From the NCBI GenBank assembly GCA_900754605.1, contig CAAEDK010000116.1, positions 1 to 6,122 on the forward strand: a stretch of 6,122 bases of DNA, read 5' to 3'. The notes under the pieces were generated by a model, which made no database searches, was not told the DNA's origin, and worked only from the letters and a program-made list of their open reading frames with translations. Positions within the stretch are counted from its first letter, which is position 1. Each line of letters opens with the position of its first letter. Shown here piece after piece: positions 1 to 5,800 of this stretch. Origin of the DNA: an uncultured Oscillospiraceae bacterium (GTDB lineage Bacteria; Bacillota_A; Clostridia; Oscillospirales; Oscillospiraceae). A program made the translations under genes and the position numbers.

Positions 1-2
1 GC

Positions 3-626
3 CCTTCTATCTATGCCAGTGTGGATCCTATGGGGGGGGGGCAGGGCCTGAGCAATCTTCAGGAAGTCCTTGGTTTTCCTGAAAGTTCTGCATCCTTCAG
101 CGGGGCGGGAGAACAGGTCATCCGAAGTCGGAATGATACTTTGCGGATCGGCGCGGACGGGACCGTGACCTATGAGCCGGCCGCTGAGGGAAGCGACCGC
201 TATCGACTCTCTGGCGGGGGGATCTATGAGGCGGTGGAGGGTTGCCGGGATTTGGCTCAGCAGGCTGTGGGAGCTGTAGGAGGAGAGGAACGTCTGTTTT
301 TGATGTCGGTCCAAGAGACGGCGGAGGGCTGCTGGGAGATCCAGTTTGGATACAGCCTGGATGGAGTTCAGGTTCGTCTGGGTGAAGATGGCTGGGCAGC
401 CCGCTTCACAGTAGAGCAGGGGCAGATCGCTGGCTTCCAACTCCGGATGCGGTGCTATACAGATACTGGGACCACTACTGTGGTGTTGCCTGAGCGTCAA
501 GCTATGGCGGCCATGGAGGTCAAGGGACATGAAAATGAGGAATTGCTGCTGGTCTATTTGGATACTGGCTCAGAAATGGTGACCGCCTCTTGGGCAGCGG
601 CCAGTGAACTAAGTGGGAGGGGGTAG
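3..626 (+). CDS. yycH: YycH-like WalRK accessory protein, C-terminal part (5' truncated)
   Basis: The frame is open to the left edge, so this is the last 207 residues of a longer protein; the true start lies outside. YycH is known as a membrane-anchored extracytoplasmic protein that, with YycI, modulates the WalK sensor kinase controlling cell-wall metabolism. The visible part fits the extracytoplasmic domain: no membrane segment, alternating beta-type hydrophobic stretches, an RIGADGTVTYEP strand-turn near residues 49-60 of the fragment, and a late LPERQAMAAM helix followed by an ELLLVYLD strand. Identification rests on this general pattern and on the yycI gene starting 5 bases after the stop, an arrangement typical of walRK operons. 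A run of ten G bases lies only ten codons in, and all three frames are open upstream of it, so the frame of bases 1-31 cannot be proven from this window. The GTG at 21 is an internal Val, not a start. Confidence 0.72.
   Translation, partial: PSIYASVDPMGGGQGLSNLQEVLGFPESSASFSGAGEQVIRSRNDTLRIGADGTVTYEPAAEGSDRYRLSGGGIYEAVEGCRDLAQQAVGAVGGEERLFLMSVQETAEGCWEIQFGYSLDGVQVRLGEDGWAARFTVEQGQIAGFQLRMRCYTDTGTTTVVLPERQAMAAMEVKGHENEELLLVYLDTGSEMVTASWAAASELSGRG
32..41 (+). repeat. G10 homopolymer tract inside yycH
   Basis: Ten consecutive G bases span the end of an ATG codon and three GGG glycine codons. Such tracts are prone to slipped-strand mispairing and to sequencing or assembly length errors. A change of one base would move the upstream part of yycH out of frame with the part seen here. 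Confidence 0.9.
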
Positions 627-631
627 GTGTC

Positions 632-1495
632 ATGGAATGGCCGCGGATCAAGACCATTATTTTGACGATTCTGCTGGTTACCAACATTGGCCTGCTCTCT
701 TTTGTGCTCCAGCGGGAGTATCAGGGTCGGCAGATGCAGCAGGAGGCCCGGGAGAATGCCATTCTGTTTTTGCAGAACAGTGGGATCGAGATGGACCCAA
801 CTGTCATCCCGCTGCAGATGAGGCTGCTGCCACAAACTGTGAAGCGGGATCGGGAGCAGGAGGCGCGGATCGCCACTGCTTTTCTGGGGGGAGCGGTTCA
901 GGAACTGTCCTGGGGAGCAGAGGCATTTCGGTATTATAATGAGAAGGGATACCTCCAGTTTCATCGGGATGGGGCCCTAAAAGGAGAGTTTGTGGAAGGA
1001 GAGTTTCCGGTCCAGGAGCCGGAGTCTATGGATTATGTCCAACAGGTTCTCCGCCTGTTGGAGTTTAAGGGGGATGTTGTGGCCTCTACCGGAATATCGG
1101 GAGAGGAGTCTGTGACCACAGTGGTGGTGCAGCAAAGTTGGAGAGGGGCGCCCTTGTTTCGTCAAGAACTGACTTTGAGCTATAAAAATGGCTGCCTGGT
1201 ACAGGTTGAAGGTCGTCGTTTGAATGGAGAGCCAGAACTGGATACCAGCCGAGAGCCAATTTCAATCCCCACTGCCCTGTTCCAGTTCTATCATGGCGTT
1301 ACTGCCCTGGGAGATGTGTGTAGTCGGATCGACAGCATCACAGAGGGATATTTAAATCCGCTGCCAAATGGGGCCGGGCCGTCCGCTCTCGTTCCGGTGT
1401 GGTCTGTTTCCACGGATACTGGGGCCTATCTGCTGGACACTTTGACCGGTGAACTGAGCCGGGCCGACACTGGTGATTCGAGCCTTCTGTACTAG
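632..1495 (+). CDS. yycI: YycI-like regulator of WalRK two-component system
   Basis: A complete 287-residue protein with a short cytoplasmic N-terminus (MEWPRIK), one membrane segment at about residues 8-26 (rich in I, L, T and V), and a large extracytoplasmic remainder. This is the YycI layout (short N-terminal tail with Trp and Lys, single helix, exported domain), and the length fits the family. The C-terminal part, about residues 254-277, carries the VPVWSV-TDTGAYLLDTLTGE pattern, resembling the YycI strand where a Pro-Val/Ala-Trp motif is followed by a Tyr-bearing TGE turn. Known role: forms a membrane complex with YycH that tunes WalK. The start at 632 is chosen because it is 5 bases past the yycH stop, preceded by a GGAGG site at 616-620 lying inside the end of yycH, and because it places the membrane helix at the N-terminus; the two genes are probably translationally coupled. 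No second membrane helix, lipobox or catalytic motif is seen. Confidence 0.85.
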   Translation: MEWPRIKTIILTILLVTNIGLLSFVLQREYQGRQMQQEARENAILFLQNSGIEMDPTVIPLQMRLLPQTVKRDREQEARIATAFLGGAVQELSWGAEAFRYYNEKGYLQFHRDGALKGEFVEGEFPVQEPESMDYVQQVLRLLEFKGDVVASTGISGEESVTTVVVQQSWRGAPLFRQELTLSYKNGCLVQVEGRRLNGEPELDTSREPISIPTALFQFYHGVTALGDVCSRIDSITEGYLNPLPNGAGPSALVPVWSVSTDTGAYLLDTLTGELSRADTGDSSLLY

Positions 1496-1535
1496 GGAAC
1501 GACATGGGAGATCAGGGGAAAGTAAAAACGTTCAA

Positions 1536-1553
1536 AAAAGGGGCTACCCTTTT
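1536..1553 (+). terminator. Weak terminator-like hairpin after yycI
   Basis: AAAAGGG (1536-1542) and CCCTTTT (1547-1553) form a perfect 7-bp stem with a 4-base loop GCTA, preceded by further A bases. The T bases are part of the stem, giving the A-tract/GC-core/T-tract layout of short, possibly bidirectional intrinsic terminators. Only three GC pairs support it, so termination would be partial at best. It lies 41 bases after the yycI stop and upstream of the murI leader. Confidence 0.3.
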
Positions 1554-1564
1554 AGGTTGTGGTA

Positions 1565-1573
1565 TGTTATGAT
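1565..1573 (+). promoter_or_regulatory. Candidate extended -10 promoter for murI
   Basis: TGT followed by TATGAT (1568-1573) matches the extended -10 form TGn-TATAAT with one mismatch in the hexamer. No good -35 hexamer is seen 16-18 bases upstream, where the partial terminator hairpin lies. Transcription would begin near 1580, about 40 bases before the murI start. This is inferred from motif match and position only. Confidence 0.33.
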
Positions 1574-1584
1574 GGACGAAGAAT

Positions 1585-1601
1585 TGGGAGCGAAGCTCCC
1601 A
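1585..1601 (+). promoter_or_regulatory. Perfect GC-rich hairpin just upstream of the murI ribosome site
   Basis: TGGGAGC (1585-1591) and GCTCCCA (1595-1601) pair perfectly around a GAA triloop. The centre reads GCGAAGC, known as an exceptionally stable mini-hairpin in DNA. It ends 6 bases before the murI Shine-Dalgarno (AAGGA, 1608-1612). If transcription starts near 1580, the hairpin sits at the extreme 5' end of the mRNA, where it could protect against 5' decay or affect ribosome loading. It is not followed by a T-run, so it is not a terminator. Confidence 0.5.
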
Positions 1602-1619
1602 GGAAAGAAGGATGGAATC

Positions 1620-2435
1620 ATGATAACCAAAGAAAGTCCTATTGGCGTGATCGACTCCGGGATTGGCGGCTTCAGCGTGGCCCGGAAGGTTCAGAAGCTG
1701 ATGCCCCATGAAAATTTGCTCTATCTGGGAGACGGAGCCAATACGCCTTACGGGAACCATAGCGCAGAGGAGATCCTCACCATGACCCGCTATATGCTGC
1801 GTTTTATGGAGGATCACGGCGTGAAGGCGCTTCTGGTGGCATGCAATACGATCTCCTGCCTCATCGACCAGTACCGGGATGAGATGAGCTGCCCGGTGCT
1901 CAGCGTGGTCCAGGCCGGTGCGGATGCGGTGGCCCAGCTGCCTGCCCATAAGGTGGGCGTAATTTCCACCTGCTTTACTGCCTCCACCCACTGCTATCCT
2001 GATTTGATTGGAAAGGTGGCCCCGGATAAGCAGGTCATCAGCCATGGCTGCCCCAACCTGGCCAACCTGGTGGAGCGTAACGTAGGAAACCCTGCCGGAC
2101 AGGCTGCCATTGATGATGACCTCCGAGAGAATCTGGAGCAGCTGGTCAATGAGGAGAAGGTGGAATGCTGCGTTCTGGGCTGTACCCACTATCCCCTGGT
2201 GGAGGAGAATATCAACCGTCTGTATCCCCAGCTGAAGCTGGTGGACCCCGCCGAGCAGATGGCCCGGACTGTGGGTCGCTACCTGGAGGAGAAGGGACTG
2301 GTCAATGATCAGCCTGGTCAGGGTAAGTTGGACATCTTTACCACCGGCAGCACCGAGGAGTACACCATGAAGGCTGCAAAGGTGGGCCTGAATCCGGTGA
2401 CCTCTGTGCAGTTTTATCCTCCCATGAAGCTGTAA
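1620..2435 (+). CDS. murI: Glutamate racemase
   Basis: A complete 271-residue cytoplasmic enzyme interconverting L- and D-glutamate; D-Glu is the second residue of the peptidoglycan stem peptide. The cofactor-independent two-cysteine racemase signature is intact: IGVIDSGIGG near the N-terminus (D12), the PYG substrate loop at 43-45, VACNT with catalytic C75, LVE with E152, and GCTHYP with catalytic C188 and H190. The family's GTxxTxxSxxY segment appears as STCFTASTHCY at 116-126, a divergent but alignable form. Length fits the usual 260-290. The start at 1620 is chosen over GTG 1473 because it has an AAGGA site (1608-1612) 7 bases upstream, it puts IGVIDSG at the expected N-terminal place, and the 49 residues of the longer form are basic, non-conserved in character and cover the intergenic hairpins. 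It follows yycHI at 124 bases and is closed by a strong terminator. Confidence 0.95.
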   Translation: MITKESPIGVIDSGIGGFSVARKVQKLMPHENLLYLGDGANTPYGNHSAEEILTMTRYMLRFMEDHGVKALLVACNTISCLIDQYRDEMSCPVLSVVQAGADAVAQLPAHKVGVISTCFTASTHCYPDLIGKVAPDKQVISHGCPNLANLVERNVGNPAGQAAIDDDLRENLEQLVNEEKVECCVLGCTHYPLVEENINRLYPQLKLVDPAEQMARTVGRYLEEKGLVNDQPGQGKLDIFTTGSTEEYTMKAAKVGLNPVTSVQFYPPMKL

Positions 2436-2476
2436 GTTTGGCGGCATTGACATAATATTTTACATATTGTAATCGT

Positions 2477-2510
2477 ATAGGAGGGGTGGTTTGCGCCCCT
2501 CCTATTATTT
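2477..2510 (+). terminator. Strong intrinsic terminator of murI
   Basis: ATAGGAGGGG (2477-2486) pairs perfectly with CCCCTCCTAT (2496-2505), and T2487-G2495 and G2488-C2494 can extend the stem to 12 bp over a 5-base loop. The T-rich tail TTATTT (2505-2510) follows. It starts 42 bases after the murI stop and marks the end of the cell-wall transcription unit. Confidence 0.88.
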
Positions 2511-2670
2511 ATGTACTTTTGCCAGCATCCATGGGGGATGCGGCTTAGAGCTGACTTAAATGGAGATGGATGGGTGTGGAGCTCCTGCGACGTTCCCGGG
2601 AAATATATGGAGGCAGCGCGCCATCTGCCGGGAGGATGGAAAAGAGACGGGAGAGTCGTGTTGTTTTTTC
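2511..2670 (+). other. Intergenic stretch with hairpins, no intact gene
   Basis: Between the murI terminator and the next promoter no gene is supported on either strand. The stretch is GC-rich and symmetrical: an imperfect hairpin at 2521-2544 (GCC + GCATCC against GGATGC + GGC, one bulged A, loop ATGGG), the palindrome GGAGCTCC (2579-2586), the 10-base palindrome TTCCCGGGAA (2593-2602) and a 5-bp stem GGCAG/CTGCC (2612-2629). None is followed by a T-run. A frame open from 2511 to 2693 lacks a ribosome site and runs into the downstream promoter. Confidence 0.55.
2550..2636 (+). pseudogene. Possible relic of a dockerin/EF-hand-like repeat
   Basis: Read in the frame of 2511, this stretch gives ADLNGDGWVWSSCDV, then a helix-like YMEAARHLPGG. 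The first part resembles the calcium loop of type I dockerin repeats (D-x-N-x-D-G-x-V-x-S-x-D), but with one extra residue (Cys) before the last Asp, and the following segment could match the helix after the loop. There is no ribosome site, no second repeat and no body of a gene in front of it, since a terminator ends right before. It could be the remaining tail of a deleted surface-protein gene or a chance match; the match is short and I hold it loosely. Confidence 0.18.
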
Positions 2671-2699
2671 TTGAAAATACTGGCTGTATATGATATACT
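2671..2699 (+). promoter_or_regulatory. Strong sigma-A promoter with extended -10
   Basis: TTGAAA (2671-2676) and TATACT (2694-2699) are separated by exactly 17 bases, and TGA at 2691-2693 supplies an extended -10. Each hexamer differs from consensus at one position. A T-rich stretch precedes the -35. Transcription would start near A2705-A2707, giving a leader of about 136 bases before the surface-protein gene. Confidence 0.82.
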
Positions 2700-2704
2700 T
2701 TAGT

Positions 2705-2825
2705 ATAGAAGAAATCCGAAGGTTATTCTATGTGGAGCACAGCCCCGCGTAGCTGTTTCTCTCCGGAAATGGAGGGAGGAGTTTCTGCGGATTGAAAAAT
2801 GTACAGGATCAAATCATATATATGT
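2705..2825 (+). promoter_or_regulatory. Structured 5' leader, candidate cis-regulatory RNA
   Basis: Several perfect complementarities occur. ATAGAA (2705-2710) pairs with TTCTAT (2726-2731), making a 5'-terminal hairpin. Its loop holds AATCCG (2713-2718), which pairs with CGGATT (2788-2793); that makes either a pseudoknot or, if the 5' hairpin opens, a closing stem. Inside that interval lie ACAGC/GCTGT (2739-2743 with 2752-2756, loop of 8) and TCTCTCC/GGAGGGA (2758-2764 with 2771-2777, one G-U pair, loop GGAAAT). The structured part is followed by an A/T-rich spacer before the Shine-Dalgarno at 2826-2832. No T-run follows a stem, so control, if any, would be on translation or RNA stability. 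I could not match it to a riboswitch consensus I know, including c-di-GMP-I, TPP, cobalamin, SAM-I or fluoride. Confidence 0.45.
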
Positions 2826-2841
2826 AAAGGAGTGCTAAGGA

Positions 2842-5800
2842 ATGCAAAAGCGACTTTTGGCCATCGCGATGTCCTTGACGATGACATTTTCACTGCTTCC
2901 TCTATCGGCTTTCGCTGAACCGGTAGATGAGGCGGAGAAAAACAAAATGGAAATTTCGGTGGAGCCTATCGATGATCGTATGACCGAAATGGAAATCGGA
3001 AAAAGTTCAACGGAAACTGAACAAAATAAAAAACTCAACATGCAGATCTTTAATCAAAAAGATTTTCCAGAACAAACTGGGACCACTGCAACTGATGGTG
3101 ATGTTGTTACAACTAGCGAAGAATTAGCCAATAGAATTCAGACTGCCACTGATGGTGCTACTATCGTGCTTGGGGAGGGGACATTTAAAACGGTTCATAA
3201 CCCATCGCCTCGGAAGTCTCTGACCTTTGTTGGTGCAGGACCTAAAACCATTTGGGAGATTGGGGATCTGAAGAGCAACACTGCGGGAGAGAGTAATGGT
3301 GACTATAGCTTTGATGGTTGTGGCAGCATTACATTCAAAAATATGACCTTAAAGTCTGATGATAAAGATTATCGAGGCTTTATCCGCATTGGCAATACTG
3401 TGGCAGACAACTGCGTCTTGGAAGGAAAAACCGCTTTTTGGGGTTATCAGACAGCTACATTTAAAGGATGTACATTCAATGCACCTGAAGGAGACTATGC
3501 TCTGTGGGATTATTCTACCAAGAATATGGTGTTTGATGACTGTACATTTAACATCAGCGGAAAGGGCGTCAATGTTTATGTGGAGTCTGGCGAGGCAGAA
3601 CCTCGTACCGTGACGATGAAAGACTGCACAGTCAAATCCTCTGCGTCTAACAAAGCGTTCTTGAACATCAAAAATAACACACAGGCATATGATATCATCC
3701 TTATTGGAACCAACAGTGTAGAGGGATTAACTGCAGATCAAACAACCGGCTCTGTGCTATATCAGGTTGAGGCATCGAAAATAACGTCCACTCAAAAACC
3801 GGTCAAAGTGCAGGAGCAAGCTGCGGATGGCACATTAGAAACTATTTATGAAGTGAAGTTGCCTGCAGTGGCGAAAGTTGGGAATACTGAGTATTCCACA
3901 CTGACAGATGCGTTCTCGGCATTGTCTGCAGAGAACCATGTTCTGACGCTCATCGATCAGACTGCATGGACATACCAGAATATCTATTGGCAGGCTGGAG
4001 ACCAGAGTGGTTCTGCGGATACGCTGAGAGCTGCTGTGCAAGCGGCGCATGCAGTTCACTCGGCAGAGAATATCCAAATAATCTGCAAACCTGAAACTGA
4101 AATTGCGGATAGTGCTGCGCATATCGATGTGACCCGTAATATTTCTATCTATGCCAATGGCGCTGATTTCACTGGTGATGATCTTTCCATTGGAACCTAC
4201 CAGGCTCCCGAAAAGGAGATCACGAGTGTTAACATTTATGATGCGAAGAATTTGGTTGTCTGGGGTCAGCCCGTTGAAGGGCGCGCTGATGTTTGGAACA
4301 TCAATTTTGTGGATTGTGTCAATGATGGATGGAACTTCCTGATGTACCGGGGTGCAGAAAAGAGCCCAGCAAAGCTCAACCTGACACTGACGAATTGCAG
4401 GGCTACCGGATATACTGACTCCACTGTTCACACCACGGCTGATGGCAGTATCAGAATCAAGGGGTGCTCGTTTGCGGATAACTGTGCTCCGGTAAATATC
4501 GCACATAAACAGTCCGGAGTAATGGAGGTTGTGATTGATAGCAGTACCTTTACGAAGTGTGGAAAGGTCAGCACCAACAATTACTTTGCTCCTGTGCGCT
4601 TTGTCAATAACAATGAGAACGGTACTTTGAAGGCCATTGTAACGAAGACTACATTTATTGATCGGATTGGTACCAATGGCGATATTTTGATTGGAGATGG
4701 CCGCATAGGGAAAGCGTCGTACGATGTGGAATTGCTCGTTCAAAATACAGAGGCCCAGGTCCAATTTCAAACCCCAGGATATTATAATGGAGAAGGTGAA
4801 GCCATCAATCCGGATTATCTCGCCACAGCAGAAGTCAGTAAAGATGAAACTATGGATTCTAGTTTGAGCGAACAGTTTGCAGTTGCAAAAGTCGGTACAG
4901 AGTTCTATCCGTCTCTTGCAGAAGCCATCGCTGCTTCAGATAGTGCGACAGTAATCCTTTTGAAGAATGTGACGGAAAATGTGACCATTCCCAAAGCTAA
5001 AACCATTACGTTGGATTTGAATGGCTGTACGCTGAGTGGTGGAACGATCGCTGGTCGGGCGGCACTGACCAATCATGGAACAGTTGTGATTCGGGATAGC
5101 GGGAGCGGCGGTGAAATTATTCGTGAGGATAATGGAACCTCCGGCTATTATACAATCGATAATCAGGGCACCATGACCATTGAAAATGGTAAAGTTTATA
5201 ACAGGACAGGACCAATGCCCCAGGGTTCATCGTTGATTCGAAATGCTGGGAATCAAGAAGCAATATTGAATATTTTAGGTGGCGAAATTCGGCATGACGG
5301 GTTTATTGCCATCAAAAATGATGACTATGGTATTTTGAATATTGCAGGCGGTACCATCACAACAAGTGGCGATACTGCAACCCATACTGCGTCCGCAGTT
5401 CAAAATTGGAGCAAGGCGACCATTACAGGTGGTACCATCAATGGAACGATCTGGACAGGGACTTGGAGCGACAATCTTCCGGCTAGTAGTACTGTGATTG
5501 ACGGTGAAAATGTGACAATAACCGGACAGATTGTGGTTCGGAAAGAAACATCTGGTGGTCAAAAACCAAGTATTGAACTGAAAAACGGGAACTTTGATAT
5601 TTCTGCGTGGAATGTAGCATCTGGAGAGAATGTGGATGTGACAGTCTCCGGCGGCAGCTTTACCGCACCTGTGGCTCCGGAGTACCTGGCCGATGGCCTG
5701 AACTTTGAGGCCAAGGACAGCAACGGGATCTACACTTACCACACCAAGATCGATGACGCATTGGATGCTGCCGGAAGCAGTGGTACTGTGAGCAGCACCG

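Noticed and set aside
613..939. A 108-codon plus-strand frame overlapping the start of yycI
   Set aside because: It shares most of its length with yycI in another frame and has a low-complexity Gly/Ala/Ser product; yycI has the membrane helix and family pattern.
1473..1619. GTG 1473 as the murI start, giving 49 extra residues
   Set aside because: It has no good ribosome site, overlaps the end of yycI, and adds a basic unconserved tail ahead of the N-terminal IGVIDSGIGG motif; ATG 1620 has a well-placed AAGGA.
1512..2453. A 313-codon open frame on the minus strand opposite murI
   Set aside because: It mirrors a fully supported murI with intact catalytic residues; its product is rich in His, Gln and Leu as expected for antisense of GC-rich coding DNA, with no ribosome site or recognisable domain.
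2447..2475. Perfect TTGACA at 2447-2452, a possible promoter just after murI
   Set aside because: The hexamer 17 bases downstream (TAATCG) matches the -10 consensus poorly, and transcription would run straight into the terminator at 2477. A tiny transcript is not excluded but is unsupported.
2521..2544. Hairpin after the murI terminator as a second terminator
   Set aside because: The stem is sound but no T-run follows on either strand.
2792..2822. TTGAAA with CATATA/TATATA as a second promoter close to the surface gene
   Set aside because: Spacing is right only for the poorer hexamer CATATA, and the start would fall on the Shine-Dalgarno, leaving no ribosome site on the mRNA; 2671-2699 is far better.
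3835..4770. A 311-codon minus-strand frame opposite the surface protein
   Set aside because: The plus-strand frame continues unbroken with signal peptide and repeat modules; the antisense product has no domain or start context.
5350..5440. Two GGTACCATCA copies (5350-5359 and 5431-5440) as operator or recombination sites
   Set aside because: They encode the same Gly-Thr-Ile beta-helix rung motif in frame, so protein-level repetition explains them.
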